The notes under the pieces: generated by a model
Told to the model about the DNA's origin: nothing
Databases searched by the model: none
What the model saw: only the letters and a program-made list of their open reading frames with translations
Origin: Watersipora subatra
Lineage: Eukaryota > Bryozoa > Gymnolaemata > Cheilostomatida > Watersiporidae
Assembly: GCF_963576615.1 (NCBI RefSeq)
Contig: NC_088709.1
Location: forward strand, 19,795,243-19,859,242
Reading direction: 5' to 3'
DNA length: 64,000 nt
Program-made: the position numbers and the translations under genes
In this document: piece after piece, positions 1 through 11,329 of the stretch
How the letters are laid out: each line of letters starts with the position of its first letter
How positions within the stretch are numbered: position 1 is the stretch's first letter

Positions 1-1005
1 ATGCATTATTATTGATTATCATTATTATGATCTATTATTATTAGATCTATGCATTCTGCTCTCGAAAATTGAAATAGAAAAAGAGGCAGGCTTTTGGTTT
101 GCATAATCCTCGGATGTATTGGTTTGGCATTATGTGTATGCAATAGCAAACTAGCTATGCTTCAGATCAGTTTAAAGCTGAGATTCAGAGGTTTTATTTG
201 ATGTAGTGCAATGTGTTGAGATTACATGACTACTTGCAATTTACTAAATCGGCCAGTCGCAAGGACAAATCATTATCTCTGTTACTCGCGTGTATCATTC
301 ATTCTGCTGGAATGTCTTTATAACGACTTGCTTTAGTACCTATACAAAAATCCTGATCATATACCACAGAGTTAACAAATCCGCCCAAAATTTTGCCACA
401 ATAATTTCAGGATATTGGGTTATCGTTTTGCCAAAAAAAAGAATTAATTTTTTTTTACTCAAAGTTCACAGCATAACACCGTGATTTCCAATTTTTTAAT
501 TTTTAGTTTATGATGGATGAAAAGAAAAGTTGTGAACAGCGACAGTGAACGTATTTCTGTAGTGTTGGTGAAATTCTTCATCATTGGAACTCAGATATTT
601 CTGATAATTAGATTTTTACATTAGAAAAGGGGGTCTGCGTTTTGGTCGAACTGCAAAAATGAGAGCATTTCTTTACAGCCGGTTCCACCAAACTAAAAAT
701 AATTAAAATGACTCTTGTTTTTTAAATGCATTGATTCTTGTGCAGAATTTTTTGCTGATTCCAAAAACTTTACATTAAAGCTCTATGACAGAGAGTCTAC
801 CTTTTACAGCAAAACTATCAGGTGTACGTCAGCAAAAACCTTTTAGAGAAAAAGTTAATGATCAAACAGCAGTGTTTGATCCACGACCATTTTCGCAAAA
901 TACATGTTGGACACCCTTTAGTGCACTTATAGACTCAGTATACTATCTGTCAACCCTAGCAGCCAAATATTGGTAGAAAGTAACGAGGCTAGAGAGAGAA
1001 CACAC
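1..1005. other. left-edge segment, no exon recognised
   Basis: Presumed intron of the PHRF1-like gene. AT-rich, with several poly-T tracts. I see no exon with convincing splice sites. Short open frames on both strands have no recognisable motif. Confidence 0.4.
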
Positions 1006-1163
1006 CTACTGAGAGTCAGACCCGACACCTCTTTGTCACCGTAGACAGACAGCCCCTCCTTCTCCTCTATACATTTCTTTTGTTTGATAAGAGGAAGGCT
1101 ACCGCCAGAGCTAGAGGGAACCATCCCAAGCTTTCCAGCGAGTCGTTGTCTCGTGGATGTCTT
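1006..1163 (-). CDS. PHRF1: PHRF1-like exon: TRxRLAxxLG motif
   Basis: Acceptor TTTACTGTCTTGCAG, phase 0. It starts KTSTRQRLAGKLGMVP and continues to LSVYGDKE. This parallels the TRSRIARTLGL...LSLFGD stretch of vertebrate PHRF1. The 3' boundary at 1006 (donor GTGTGT) is chosen over a weaker donor at 1031-1036. Confidence 0.65.
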
Positions 1164-4100
1164 CTGCAAGACAGTAAACAATATATTTTGAGCAAGCAAA
1201 CATTAGCACCAGAGAACTAGCTATGACTTGTTAATTGTAACATACCATTGCGCAGGCTTAAAGCCTGGTTCTTGACTGTCTCACCCAGCAAAAGATTGTG
1301 GCATAGGCTTACCAGATTGTTTTTCATGTATAGCTGCATCGCCGAAAATTGCGTAGCCAGGTTGATACAGAATGCAAAGGTCATTTTGAAAATGGCCACT
1401 CGCAACAGCAGACAGAAGTTGATGAACGTAGTTCTCGTATTAGTTGCGAGAGCTCGTTGCAATCTTGCGCAGCAAAGTGGCCATCTGAATGTGTACAACA
1501 TGGAAAGGTTTTTGTCTGCGGCTCTTCGCATCAGTCAAACTAAGTTCAACTCATGCACCGAGTGCCAACAACACCCAGGAGCTCTCACAAGGGAAGGTTC
1601 CCATTCTTTCGCAATAATATTTTGTACTCTAACATCTGCTTCCTATATGGAACTACACTTGAGATCAGGCGATGAAGAGGAAAGACATATTTTATAGAGA
1701 CTACTTTAATATATATAATAATATATATGAATATATATAATAATATATACTAATGTATATTATATTAAAAATTATGTTATACGTCTGTCTCGAAGGTAAT
1801 AACTCTCTATGGTACGTGATATCACATGTGCTACGAAATGTCTGACCACAGACAAACATATGTTATTTGAAACTCCAAACTTGCAGCGGTTTGTTTTTAA
1901 CAGATATTCCTAGCACAAATCATAAATTAAAATAATCTAAAAATCATGGTTCAAAAGGGTTAAACTTTTTAGGATAAGTCAACTACATGAAAAATTATTT
2001 CAATTGAGTATTCATGTGAACCCGCACAGCTTCCCTGCGAAAACCAGTAAGCTAACTTATGAGTTGTCTCCCCTGAAATGCTGAAAAAGCTGTCTCCCGC
2101 CAGCCCTATAATATTTATACCCTTCGGGTTCTTGTGAAGCGATGCCTCATGGATTTCCTGCTGTATTTACTGCCACTCCTAGTTTTTCTCTTCTTTCGCG
2201 GTGACCGCTTTGCTTTTCGCTTGGTCGAAGTTCTTCTGGTAGAGCGCTGTAATAATTTATCATTTAATAGTATGGGCTGCCACTGCGGTACATGGAAGCA
2301 CAGCAAGCATTGTAAAGGGTACTAGGTGGAGTCAGCTGAATGGCGGAAAACACTAGTCAACGAGGTACTCGGCTAATAGATATGTCTATCGTTCAAAAAC
2401 AGACAGATTCAGGTGTTGGCGCTGCGTGGTTGATGGTACAAGCCCTGCTCTGCACACTTGCACCTAGCTGCCATCGTTCATATCAGCAATTCTCCTGTTA
2501 ATTAATATGGCTGCTTCTACAGCAGTGCGAAACTAACTTATGACTAGTTACTTATTCTAGGAAAAACAGAAGTGAAATTCTTGACAAACCTGATGCAAAC
2601 TTCTTAGCTTCAGATAAACCATTACAAGTACTAACACCAGACTATTCAATATTCCATTCAGACGGTATTATTGTTAGTTTATCTTCATTATTATAGATGT
2701 ATTTACACAGTTTACATAAATCAATATTGAGTTGCGAATGAACTTCACTGGCTGTCGAACTGGCAATAACAAAATAATATTGCTCGTACTGATAGGTAGC
2801 AGCACATAAGGGTTATGCCCCCTCTGCTATCATACCTAAAATATTAAGCTTAAAGGTTTACTTGCAACAAAATTCACATAACAGTTATTTGGTATCAAAA
2901 GATTCACCATGTCTTACTCTGCTGTGTTGTAGGCGCAAAATATATGTGGAAATGTGATTACAAGCTCTTAAAAGCTCAAAAACGAACAGTTAATCGCAGC
3001 CATCACAAAACCGCCGTAGATTAGAATCTCTTTCCAAAACGGCTCAAATGGCACGTGGTTGTACAAGATGGCTTCTGTTTACACTTTCACGCAACCCCAT
3101 TCATCGAAATATTTTCACAAATATACTTCACGCATTCAGTAAAACCATGTCTATTGTTCTTACGCATCTATTTTATCACCGTTGTAATGCTGTCACTTTC
3201 AGCACTGATATCTTATAACTTACCGTAAAAATTCATTTAATTCTTTAAACCTTAGCTCGAAGGAATACATATCATTGTCTGATAAATATGACGAGCCTGT
3301 TGGTCACCTGTGATAATCGAAAAATGCTGCAGAAATTATTTGCGAAGTATGGGTTACATAATCAGATTACGACTAGACGATTAGACCAAGCCGAAACAAA
3401 ACTGTAAAGTAGCGAATATCTATATTTGATACGGGTCTTCGGTAAAACCCGAAGTGTTTGTCATAAACTAGTGCTACGAGAAGTTTTATATTGAGTCTTC
3501 TATTGGCCTTTCAATTTACGTGAGAACATCACGTGACAAAACAATAACCAAATGTAATGATTACGTCAGAGAAATAAACTGATTCCGATCTACGGCGGTT
3601 TCGTGATGGCTGCGATCAACTGTTCGTTTTTGAGCATTTAAGAGCTTGTAATCACATTTCCACATATTTTGCACCTACAACACAGCAGAAAAAGACATGG
3701 TGAATCTTTTGATACAAAATAACAGTAATGTGAATTTTGTTGCAAGTAAACCTTTAATAAGAAAGTATATATAATGATATGGACAGTAGAAATGTTTTAT
3801 TATGTATATTAAGGTATGTCAAATGATGCTCAATAGAAACACGAGATACAAGGTCGGTTCTAACCTGTTGTCCATAGCACAAGGCTAGTTTAGCTATTTG
3901 AGTACATACTGTACGTGTACCTATAGCAGCAATGATACATGTTTGTCATTGACCAGGGGTAGTACTCGTACGCAAGCACACCTAACAATTATAAACTATT
4001 CCGTTTAGAACTTATTTTTGGTTACAATAAAGTGGTCTCTCGTGTAAATATATTTTGACTCAATCTGCAGACTGCTGCTTCTATAATTATATGGACAGTA

Positions 4101-6684
4101 AAATTGTTTTTATTATGTATATTAACTTATTGCGTGCCAAATATGTGACGTACCAAATACGTACCAAGTTGGTGATGGGTCAGTCGGCCTTTGAGAAAGG
4201 TTTTGTTGTGTTTATACCATGTAAGAAGAATATTTAAGGTCATTCAATTTGTTGAGCAGATAGATATGGCATTAGTGGTTTTTATGGGATAATTTTGGTT
4301 GATATACCGTTTGCTGCTTACAAATACACCAGAAATGTGCAGCGTAACTCGCGAGCTTTCAGCAGAAGTAAAATAAATGCATTCCCTGATAAGAAATATT
4401 GAACAGCAAGGGCATTGTCTATAAGTACAGCCTTTAAGAGTGTTGACACGCGCTGTTTCTAAACCCAATGAATGTATTCATAATAGGACATACCGCTGGT
4501 GGTGTGGTGTCAGTCGTGCGTGATTGAAGCAGGAAAATATCTTCATCACTGTCATCAAGTTCAATGACTTCTGTCTCGGCCTCAGATTCTGAGCTTTCAT
4601 CGCCAGAACTAAGAGCTAAGGCTACTCGTCTATAGATGCGAATGTTATCTCTGGTGCGTGGTATAGTTGTACCTCTCCCTCTTGTAGATACTAAACAGTA
4701 TTTTACATAAAGAATATGTATATAAAAGTATTTCTATAATGAGATTGATTAGACAACATATCTAACCAACTCCAGTCAAATAAATTGTGCACCATGTGTA
4801 GCCAACTCCCAACTGATAACGAAAAATCTTTATTATAATAAGAGCGGTGTTCGTCCGTCTGAAGCCATGCTGACAGCATTAAGAAAGAAATCCACACGGA
4901 ACTGCCAATCCGATGCCCCTCACGGGAATCAAACCCGGGGTGTAAGTTTCAAAAGCAACTTCACTACCACTAGACCAATCAGTCACCTTACCATTTCACG
5001 GGATATTTGTGCGTGTACTGATTATTCATGCCGATCTCTCACAGTGAACGGGACTGCCAAATGTGCTAGCAGTAATAAGGCTAAGTTAACATTGATTTGG
5101 AGTTATCTATCACAAGTCAGTGTTCACAATTTGAGCATAGCACCAAAGCGTAACAATATGATATACAAACACTTGCTATTGAATATTAGGAGTTATTTCC
5201 CTAAATTAAGGGGTCAGCAATAACCATAACTAACAATTTACAAAAGAGCACGAGGAGAGATGTTTTCAGTGAGCTATAAGCGGAAGAGCTAAGAAAGTGT
5301 TAAACCTGGAACTGACTTACTAGAGGCAGTTTGTGGTTGGGGTCCTCTGGCTACAGTGCACTCAGGACAATACCAATTATCTTGAGGTACAGCATCGAGG
5401 GCAGGAGTCAAGCAGTATAGATGGTACCTAGAAATTAGCTACTGAAATATACTCGAAGAGCAAAACATGACTAATGATTTGCATTCAGTTTAAAATGATG
5501 ACTATTTGTATGCATACTAGATATTGCATGGATTAGGCGTCATTTGATTTTTTCGCTACCACGAGCCGCATAATGAGGCTCTGCAAAGCGTTTGTGAATG
5601 ACCAAGAGCCGTGTAGTACCACTTTAATAAGCTTTCTACAAAACGTTTCTGGGTAGTGAGTAGTCAACTAATTAGCCTATCATATCTGTACTTACACAAA
5701 AGGAAATTACCCTGCATGCATTAAACCAACAGAAAATATGTTTATGACCCATTTTGAGGGTCATTTCGATATGCAAAAAACCTTATTTTATGTCTCAATT
5801 TTTTCTTAGCGATGACCAGTTGTGTCAGATGCATTACAACTAAGTTTTTATGAACTGTAGATCAGAATTTGGGTGATTTTTATTGAACAATATTACTACT
5901 GAGTGATTTTTGCAGCAATAATGTCATAAGTTGTAATAATATTTATAACATGTCCGACTTGAATATGCTCAGGTAAAAGTGAAAATGGCTAAAAAAAGTG
6001 AATGAGCTCATTCAGGAATACATTTGTGACATTTCTTATAGCATCAGCTTATGTAAAATTTTATCCTGATTAACTTGGTATCAAATCATGTTTATAAACC
6101 GGGTGGTTCAAAAGTTATGACAATTTATATGAGCCCTTGTCAAATATTAGGTTTTACCAAATATTTAATTATCTTCCAGTAAAGCAAGAAATTTGGTAAC
6201 AAAAGAGTTGATGCAGGAACTAATTAGATGAAAACTGACCCATTGTCACACTCATCACAAAGCAGCAGACGGTCCTCATCATTACACTCCCCACAGACTT
6301 CACAAAATGTTGGTTCATCTTCCAGTTCTTCTTCAGGTTTCAACTCTGCATCTGCTACTTCAATCTTTTCATAAATATTTCCTCCAACAGAGTGTCGGGC
6401 AAATATAATGTGAAATACTTGTCTGTCATTTGGACATGTGTTCTTTTGCTAAAATATACATTATGCACAAATGATGGATGGGTGCATCATGGAGTTTGAA
6501 CACAAGAATTTATGCTCAAGAAAAGATGAATTCAACCACTAAACCACACCTTGGACCACTCAAGAATGCAGCGAAGGCAAAAGTCATGGTCACAGCACTC
6601 TGGTGTCCCAACATCTGACTCGCTCAAAGACAGCAAGCATATGGGGCATTGGGCAGCAGCTTCATCTTCTTCATTTGGCTCCAT
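1006..6684 (-). CDS. PHRF1: PHRF1-like PHD and RING finger protein, partial, six exons
   Basis: Six minus-strand exons (6684-6550, 6448-6240, 5427-5321, 4690-4494, 2246-2121, 1163-1006) join with matching phases. In order they give a C3HC4-like RING finger, a linker, a C4HC3 PHD finger, a stretch ending in a Ser/Glu/Asp-rich acidic run, and a Lys/Arg-rich segment followed by a TSTRQRLAGKLG motif. This order, RING directly followed by PHD and then a basic region, is that of PHRF1, known in vertebrates as a nuclear ubiquitin ligase that also reads histone H3 methylation and binds RNA polymerase II. The RS-rich and C-terminal parts are not in the window, so the gene runs off the left edge. The true start exon is unresolved: 6684 is an in-frame Met, but an AG acceptor lies just upstream. 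An extra exon could be hidden in the 2247-4493 intron. Family assignment is by motif order only. Confidence 0.8.
1164..2120. other. PHRF1-like intron with unexplained open frames
   Basis: Between two exons. Positions 1217-1697 are open in two plus frames and one minus frame and are less AT-rich than the surroundings, perhaps an old repeat. An (AT)-rich simple repeat covers about 1707-1770. Confidence 0.4.
2121..2246 (-). CDS. PHRF1: PHRF1-like exon: basic segment
   Basis: 42 codons in phase 0 between acceptor TTATTACAG and donor GTATAA. About 40 percent Lys and Arg (TSTKRKAKRSPRKKRKTRSG), matching the basic stretch downstream of the PHD finger in PHRF1. Composition alone is weak evidence; the phase match supports it. 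Confidence 0.65.
2854..3753. mobile_element. 900-bp inverted-repeat element flanked by TTAA
   Basis: Two arms of about 170 bp are inverted copies of each other: 2854 to about 3030 and about 3580 to 3753, both starting AGGTTTACTTGCAAC when read inward. Each end abuts TTAA (2850-2853 and 3754-3757), the target duplication used by piggyBac-type transposases. The centre has no coding capacity, so it would move only with a transposase supplied elsewhere. It lies in an intron of the PHRF1-like gene. The TTAA is strong but could be chance in AT-rich DNA. Confidence 0.75.
4494..4690 (-). CDS. PHRF1: PHRF1-like exon: Arg-rich then acidic segment
   Basis: Phase 1 start after ACTGTTTAG. It encodes an Arg-rich piece (STRGRGTTIPRTRDNIRIYR) and a strongly acidic Ser/Glu/Asp run, ending TTPPA before GTATGT. 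The NIRIYRRV stretch resembles the region after the PHD finger in PHRF1. Confidence 0.75.
4824..5085 (-). mobile_element. tRNA-derived SINE copy
   Basis: Read on the minus strand it holds an A-box-like segment with GGTCTAGTGGTAGTGAAG and a B box GGTTTGATTCC in a degenerate tRNA body, and it ends with the tail TTATTATAATAAAGATT. Further copies at 26747, 30262 and 42440 share the tail or body and the CTCTCACAGTG extension. Confidence 0.7.
5321..5427 (-). CDS. PHRF1: PHRF1-like exon: second half of PHD
   Basis: The acceptor TTTCTAG joins in phase 2 to give GYHLYCLTPAL and then NWYCPEC, the H-x2-C and C-x2-C ligands of a canonical PHD finger. Donor GTAAGT. Confidence 0.85.
6240..6448 (-). CDS. 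PHRF1: PHRF1-like exon: end of RING, linker, first half of PHD
   Basis: Acceptor TTTTAG. The start NTCPNDRQVF completes the RING, like the NSCPVDR of the vertebrate protein. An acidic linker follows, then PHD ligands CEVC and CDEC. The exon ends in phase 2 in the middle of the PHD finger. Confidence 0.85.
6550..6684 (-). CDS. PHRF1: PHRF1-like exon: RING finger
   Basis: Encodes MEPNEEDEAAAQCPICLLSL and then zinc ligands in CDHDFCLRC, ending LEWSK before the donor GTGTGG. The frame stays open upstream of the Met through about 18 codons to a possible acceptor near 6726, so the exon may be longer and the Met internal. Confidence 0.8.
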
Positions 6685-6729
6685 CTCATCATCCCTATCG
6701 TTACACGAAGCTATGTAAAGATAGCTTTC

Positions 6730-9700
6730 AATCTGCTAGCTACAAAAGGCTTTCATGCTGCTACAAAACACTAGTCTTGTAGAGCCGTAGTTCCTAGTAA
6801 AATAGCTAAACAAGAAAACTGAAAACCCCGCAATTAACATTTACTTGTACATAATACGATTGTATCAGATTACAGTAACAAATGCTCATCTTAGTTACAT
6901 TAGTGAACAACGTATTTTTTATAATCCGCGTGGCTGTAGCCATATGCAGACGATTGCGAATGTTAGATTATTATGTAATTGTAAGTTTTGTACATGTGAC
7001 TTTAAAACAGAGCTACGTACTAGTCACGGAATTGTAATTCAAAGAGGCATATTTTATCGTAACTATTAAAAATATGCCGAGAAACCAAGCTTACGGTTTA
7101 GTTCACCTTTTAACAGCGTTTAAAAAATATATAGATAAATATGAAACTTCGAACATTAGTATGATTTGTATTTTTATAAGCCACGTTAGTCCTTATGCAC
7201 AGTTTATATTTTTCGCATGCATCATTTCCAAAGCTATGCAAAATAACAACCACGCAAATACAACGCTTATGTCCGTTTAAAATAGCGCCGATTTTGGAGA
7301 GTAGTTTTGTCTGCGATACCACCATAAATAGTGGTGCTAGACCTCGTAGTACTTCACGCTCAGTACTATTTTCTTTCTACTTCATGATCTAGCATGCTCA
7401 ATTTTAAAAATCCTGACCTGTCTTCCGCCATATTTGATGTTCATCTAAGAACAGTTAAAATATTGCATTTGTTTAAAATTTTAAATGCCGTAAGTCTGCC
7501 ATAAAACTACACCATACGGATGAATTAATTGAGCGTATGGGCAGATGGCCCACCAAAGCTCTATCAGCTCGTCTTAACGACGGAACGTTTTATCGAAGAG
7601 GAAATAACTCCACAAATTGCTGCGTTATCAACAATATTCCCTTTGAAAACAACTTGTCAAAAGCTAAATAAACCCGATATAACAATAGTGGCAGCCACAA
7701 AAGTTAGTTCTACAATAACAAATAGACTTGAATGACTGTTAAGTTTATCTGCACATAATATTTGTTCTTCTAAAACTGATTCAAAACAATTAAGATGGCT
7801 GTTGCTATTTGTTAAACTAAACTTTAGTAATAAACTAATAATAATATAAAAGCTGAGATAATCATTAAAAGTGCAGCAGTTCCAGTTGTGTTTCAGTTGT
7901 TGTTACAAAACGGACTCACTCACCAAAAGTTTGTATATTTGCTTGAAGTTTTTTGTTTGGCAGACACTTATTATGGTTCTGGAAACTATTCTAACTACTA
8001 AAGTGTTTGTGATTGGTTGGATTAGAGTGCTGGCTAATTGTAGCTTTGTAATACATGTAGTCAATAATGTACTCAAATCAATAACAAGTACCTTAGCAAT
8101 GCAGTATGTCAAACAGGTGCACTTTAAATTTTGGCTATTATTTTGCAAATATTATAAAAAATAAATTTAAATATAAAAGATTTGAAATAAAAAAAGGTTA
8201 TTTGTTTTGCTCAACTAACAACTAATTACTGTTTTTTGTTGTAACATTGTAGTAAGTTTATAGCAATAAAGTTGCTCATGTCAACGAACTCATGTCGTTT
8301 GTAACAAATATAGTCTACACTGTAGTTGTTGCTTTTAAGCAAACAGTCTTACATTTAATATTTTTGCTTGTAATATACGCAAGAGTGCAAGTGATGAAAT
8401 TGTTCAAATGTGATGTACCTTTTAATTAATAAATGCTTAATGTTCGGTTAAACCTAAACTACTGTATATTGTAGCAGCAAGATGTTTCTACAACAAATAG
8501 TTTGCTAAAATTACAACAAATTAAGCAAATTCTGTCAGTCTCTGTAGCAAATATTATATAGCAGCGTCTCAAACAAGATAGAATTTAATTTATTATTGTT
8601 TATTGATTTAAATGAAATAATTGCCAGATTTAACTCCCCCTGCTCAGAGCATCCTATTGCTATGCTTTATGGGCTATCTTACTTTTGCCACGTTAGTCGC
8701 TTTGACTGAAGCGTTGATTACGTTAGGCGAATGTGTATCAGCAGTTAAGGAGCCACATGACTTGAAAACGAGTTTTTCGCTGGTCAAAAGCGAAATTGGA
8801 GTTAGGCGGATGTTGAAATTACGCGCTTTTTCCATATTAATGTAGCGACGAATCGTTTGGAAACAAATCAGACAGTGAAAGTATAGCGCAGGTTTTCAGA
8901 CAACTAGGGGAGTGCATGGAGCGTTTGGTCTTAGAATTAACCACTTCGACAAAATAAGAAAACAACTTCATTTCCGATATTTTATACCAATTTGCTACGG
9001 AGATGGATTGATCGTAATAATCGTTGGTTGTATTTAGTGTTAACATGTTTACTTTCAAGTAGTGGAAATGGATATGCAAAATACGCCTGAATATATAAGT
9101 TTGAGATCTTCAGTTCCTCAGAGGAAGGTATTGTAACTCCTTGAATATAATAAATTTCATCAAAAGTAACCGATTTCAAACAAGTGTTGCATGCAAAATG
9201 GAAGTTGAGCCTATATTCTCTTGCAGCACGTTGATACTTTAGGTAGACTAATTATATTAGATTGGGTAGCTTTAAGAAAAGGAATAATAGTCGTCCAATC
9301 GTTAGTGCGCCGGCTTATGATCATTGGTAGGTGGTCGAGTCACATAAGGCCCACTAGTCGTGTTAAGATCAGCATCCTGTGCCAAATCTCATGAGCTGAT
9401 TATCACAATAAATATTATACTATGTCGAATACGATTTGCAGTGGCAGTCCCTAACAGGAAAAATCAAAAGAAGAGGATTGTCTCAGAACGTCTACGACTT
9501 GTGTTTCTTTGCTTAGCCTTCCCATATGAGTAGTTCAATATGCTGTAGTCGTAACAGTGCTCATGAAACTCGATTTTTTATGTTAGCTATAGTAATCAGT
9601 GGGAAACAAAAATTGGACCAGTACCGGAGGTCATTGCTAACTAAGCTCTATCTTTTAGACCTGTAAGTCCAATATGATTTTAAAACAGTACATTTTAGTA

Positions 9701-11173
9701 TTGTAGTCACTAGCTGCTTTATAGCCCTTTTCATTTAACAAGTTGTTTATTGCATATGTAAGCATAGAAAAAAAACAAAGTTAAAATCAAATCATCATAA
9801 TGAGTAACTATTAAAACAAAAATTAATCTTTTGATCAGTTAAATATCTTCATATTTGTGTGTTGCATGTTCTGTTTTTTAAATGGTGTGCTTTTACAACA
9901 CCTTTTTGTCTCCAATATACTTTCATTCTAATTTGGGTGTACCATTGCAGTGGTGTCATTCTGATATGAATGGAGCCCAAGAGTGTAAGTTATTATGCCT
10001 TATTTTAGTGGGCCACTGTCATGGCTTGCCGATTGTTGAGAATATTAATGGAATAGCTCCCTGGTTAGAATGGAAAGTTATTAGGTTGTAGCTAGGCACT
10101 ATCCATATATATACTGAGCGCAAGTTTGGAGTTTTCGATACCCATCTTTGCCACTGGAAGGTTAAGGCTAAGTTCACTCGAAGACTAACCCTAGGGCTAT
10201 CGGGCTGATCTGCGTTTCTCTTTACAGGAGAGGAGCACACCAACAGTGTGGTGACTCCAAACTGCAGAGTGCAGTTTAGTGGAACCATAGTGTTAAAATG
10301 AACTTTTCTGGTTAACTTAGCAGGAAAGAGTAGGAGAAACTATAGCCGGAAAATATGCATATTTTTATAAAATATTCATCCTGTGGTGGAACTTACCATG
10401 ATAGGTTATCTTTGAGGCTGACTTGACTTCATTATTTATGAAGCCATTTTAGCTACATATCAAGCACTGAGCCAGTTAGTACCTGTGTCTGTGTCCGTTA
10501 TGTGGCAGTGTGCACTATTAAACTTAGTTAAGCACTGAGGATTACAGTTGTAATTTAGATGCTCAACGGAGCAAAATATTTTCAATGTAATATTGCAGCA
10601 GATAACATTTGATTTGAATAAAATTAATTGCATTATAGGCCTACATGTAGATACTTTCCTTGTAGAAAGTCATCCAGCCTCCACTAGCTCATGACATCAG
10701 GCGTAGCTTCTAGTACATCCTGTACTAGTTAGTGTTATAGATTCAGCATCAGTTGTGTTAAATGTGAGACCCACAACAATAGCATGCATCGAACTCCAAC
10801 CTAGAATTTTGCTACAATTGTTAATAGTGACTAGAGAGAGATACATTACTCTGTGTGAATGGTACCTCTCTCCTTTTCCTTCTGGTATACATAGACTTCT
10901 AATGTTTGACAAGCTGAGCTCGTTTTTGCATTTTCACGAAACAATTAGACTACTAATGACAGAGTGGTGAATCTTTAGTGTTTAATTATGCAGAAACGAT
11001 TGTGGAGGCCTGAATTCCTTCTGTAGAGTCTGTTCACTGTATTTGTAGCTCTGGCAGTTTGTCTCTTCTGTAATATACGATGCTTGTTTTATCTACAAAC
11101 ACCAACTTTACCTGTATATGGTGTCATTACTTCTTGCTAGTGTCCTGAGAGCTATCAATTTTAAATTTCACAG
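6730..11173. other. region between PHRF1-like and maspardin genes
   Basis: Holds the unseen 5' ends of two divergent genes, the PHRF1-like gene to the left and maspardin to the right, so at least one promoter must be here. I could not place either first exon. AT-rich with many short open frames and no recognised domain or tandem repeat. 10130-10290 is a little more GC-rich. Confidence 0.45.
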
Positions 11174-11329
11174 GTAGTAGTTGATGGGAACATCGAATGG
11201 TCTTATTATGATGCTGGGCCTAGGTCTATCCAGAATCCAATAGTATTTCTTCCTCCTGCAAGTGGAACTGCCGATGTTTTCTTTAGGCAACTACTTTCTC
11301 TTTCTTCCTTTGGATGCAGGGCTATATCA
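11174..11329 (+). CDS. SPG21: maspardin exon 2
   Basis: Acceptor TTTCACAG, donor GTGAGT, 52 codons. Contains YDAGPRS and [17 protein letters not shown], the first beta strand and oxyanion-loop region of the family. Confidence 0.9.

Noticed and set aside
1248-1697. Plus-strand frame of 149 codons.
   Set aside because: It lies in a PHRF1-like intron, overlaps open frames in another plus frame and on the minus strand, and has no recognised motif.
7529-7735. STIFPLKTT reading near 7630 as maspardin exon 1 (compare GTVPLKK).
   Set aside because: No splice donor follows at the right place and the match is only a few residues.
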